64,000 nt of DNA from Pseudomonas sp. IPO3778 (lineage in GTDB: Bacteria > Pseudomonadota > Gammaproteobacteria > Pseudomonadales > Pseudomonadaceae): NCBI RefSeq assembly GCF_013386825.1, contig NZ_JACARC010000027.1, positions 154,788-218,787 on the forward strand. The letters are read 5' to 3'. Position numbers and translations under genes: made by a program. The notes under the pieces are model-generated. The model did not search any database. It worked only from the letters and a program-made list of their open reading frames with translations, and was not told the DNA's origin. Shown here piece after piece: positions 63,446-64,000 of this stretch (position 1 is the stretch's first letter; every line of letters begins with the position of its first letter).

Positions 63446-63507
63446 GAAACGCACTCACACTCGTGACGATAGAACGCCTCCTGGTATCAGGAAGCCCAGA
63501 GCACACG

Positions 63508-63891
63508 TCAGAATGCAGGGGAAGCGCGAGGGTTGGCCGAGGGCCAGGAATACCGCGGAGGGGCCTTGTTGCGCCGCTCATGGGCCGGGCGCGGCTTTTG
63601 CCCAAGGCCCAACAGCCAGGCCAGGCAAAACAGAAAGACAATGCTCAGGGTCACCGCGGAACAGACCGGGCAAGCGAAGAAGTTCGACCAACTGCTGGCG
63701 GTCGGATTGCCAAGGCCTGCGTCCGAGGCCGGCGCCTGGGTGCCCTGGCTGGAACAGAACTGCCCGCCCAGGCCGTTGAGCTCCAGGCCCATCATCTGCC
63801 CATGGCCCAAACCGCAGACGAACACATTGAACAGGACGCAAAAATACAGGGTCCAGGCAACGAGTGAACGGTCCGGGCGGGTCAGTTTCAT
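63508..63891 (-). CDS. DUF2946 family membrane protein
   Basis: 127-aa protein with an N-terminal membrane segment (SLVAWTLYFCVLFNVFVCGLGHGQ), a periplasmic part with Cys (GGQFCSSQG), and a second helix (FACPVCSAVTLSIVFLFCLAWLLGL) with CPVC. This matches the DUF2946 family, often placed near copper-handling or TonB-receptor genes. Nothing of that kind is visible downstream here; the upstream neighbour lies beyond the right edge. Function unknown. Confidence 0.82.
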   Translation of the reverse strand: MKLTRPDRSLVAWTLYFCVLFNVFVCGLGHGQMMGLELNGLGGQFCSSQGTQAPASDAGLGNPTASSWSNFFACPVCSAVTLSIVFLFCLAWLLGLGQKPRPAHERRNKAPPRYSWPSANPRASPAF

Positions 63892-63914
63892 GGCGGCGAC
63901 TTTACCACTCCCGC

Positions 63915-64000
63915 TGTAGGAGCTGTCGAGCTTTAGCGAGGCTGCGATGCAGGCGCTGCGGTCTTGCAGGGGTACCGAGGCGATCCCTTCGCAGCCTCGC
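63915..64000. repeat. REP/REPIN, cut by window edge
   Basis: Starts TGTAGGAGCTGTCGAGCTTT with GCGAGGCTGCGA, and its complement TCGCAGCCTCGC ends the window, so it is a REPIN with arms unlike the 100-bp type. The outer end is outside the window. Confidence 0.65.

Noticed and set aside
1..64000. CRISPR arrays, tRNA or rRNA genes.
   Set aside because: No regularly spaced repeat array and no tRNA- or rRNA-like sequence was noticed on reading. The short repeats at 58390-58448 have only three units and unequal spacing, and lie in a promoter region.

Overview
The window looks like the chromosome of a fluorescent-group Pseudomonas. Coding DNA is GC-rich and dense, with short gaps. The gene families (Yej peptide importer, MltD, OprD porin, many LysR/AraC/GntR regulators, glucarate catabolism) and the 100-bp REPIN elements built on a TGTAGGAGCGAGCTTGCTCG-type arm are typical of that group. 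No rRNA, tRNA, CRISPR array, integrase or intact insertion sequence was seen.

Layout. 1-3198 (minus strand) is a translationally coupled operon: FCD-type GntR regulator, two oligopeptide ABC ATPases and a peptide-binding protein that leaves the window. 3788-6755 is a decaying accessory patch: a gutted sigma-54 activator, an unknown 204-aa gene, a PAAR spike gene with a frameshift, and a truncated Rhs gene with an internal stop whose toxin tip is cut off. 6775-18028 is conserved housekeeping DNA: rnhA, a methyltransferase, gloB, mltD and the five-gene yej importer with two tandem binding proteins. 18036-19924 is a divergent SDR/LysR pair.

19909-26301 is the most unusual part. A fecR fragment and a TonB-receptor plug fragment flank an AT-rich island of polymorphic-toxin debris: a ParB/sulfiredoxin-like toxin tip with a frameshift plus a small candidate immunity gene, then a chimera joining an immunity-type GAD-like N-terminus to a Tde1/Ntox15-like HxxD nuclease tip, then an intact Tdi1-like immunity gene. 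A 1141-aa protein resembling the N-terminal part of giant Pseudomonas toxins follows.

26387-37456 holds metabolic and regulatory modules: AraC with a LysE exporter; GntR, MFS and glucarate dehydratase, with two matching operators; a thioredoxin-reductase-like flavoprotein with an Rrf2 regulator; SolA; a TetR/DUF4442 pair with a perfect palindromic operator; a secreted lipase coupled to NudK. 37709-47481 includes hydrolases, a DeoR regulator, a 2-hydroxyacid dehydrogenase and a run of small stress-type genes (DJ-1/PfpI, PLDc_N, ClpP-like, hemerythrin with a good sigma-54 promoter, KGG protein), then LprI-like, YhcG-type nuclease and a SufR-like regulator. 47604-63891 has membrane proteins, four LysR, one AraC and one HxlR regulator, an OprD porin, an FCD-only protein, a FUSC exporter, an out-of-context dxr paralogue, an SDR with an ANR box and triple direct repeats upstream, an MDR oxidoreductase, an NmrA-like reductase and a DUF2946 protein.
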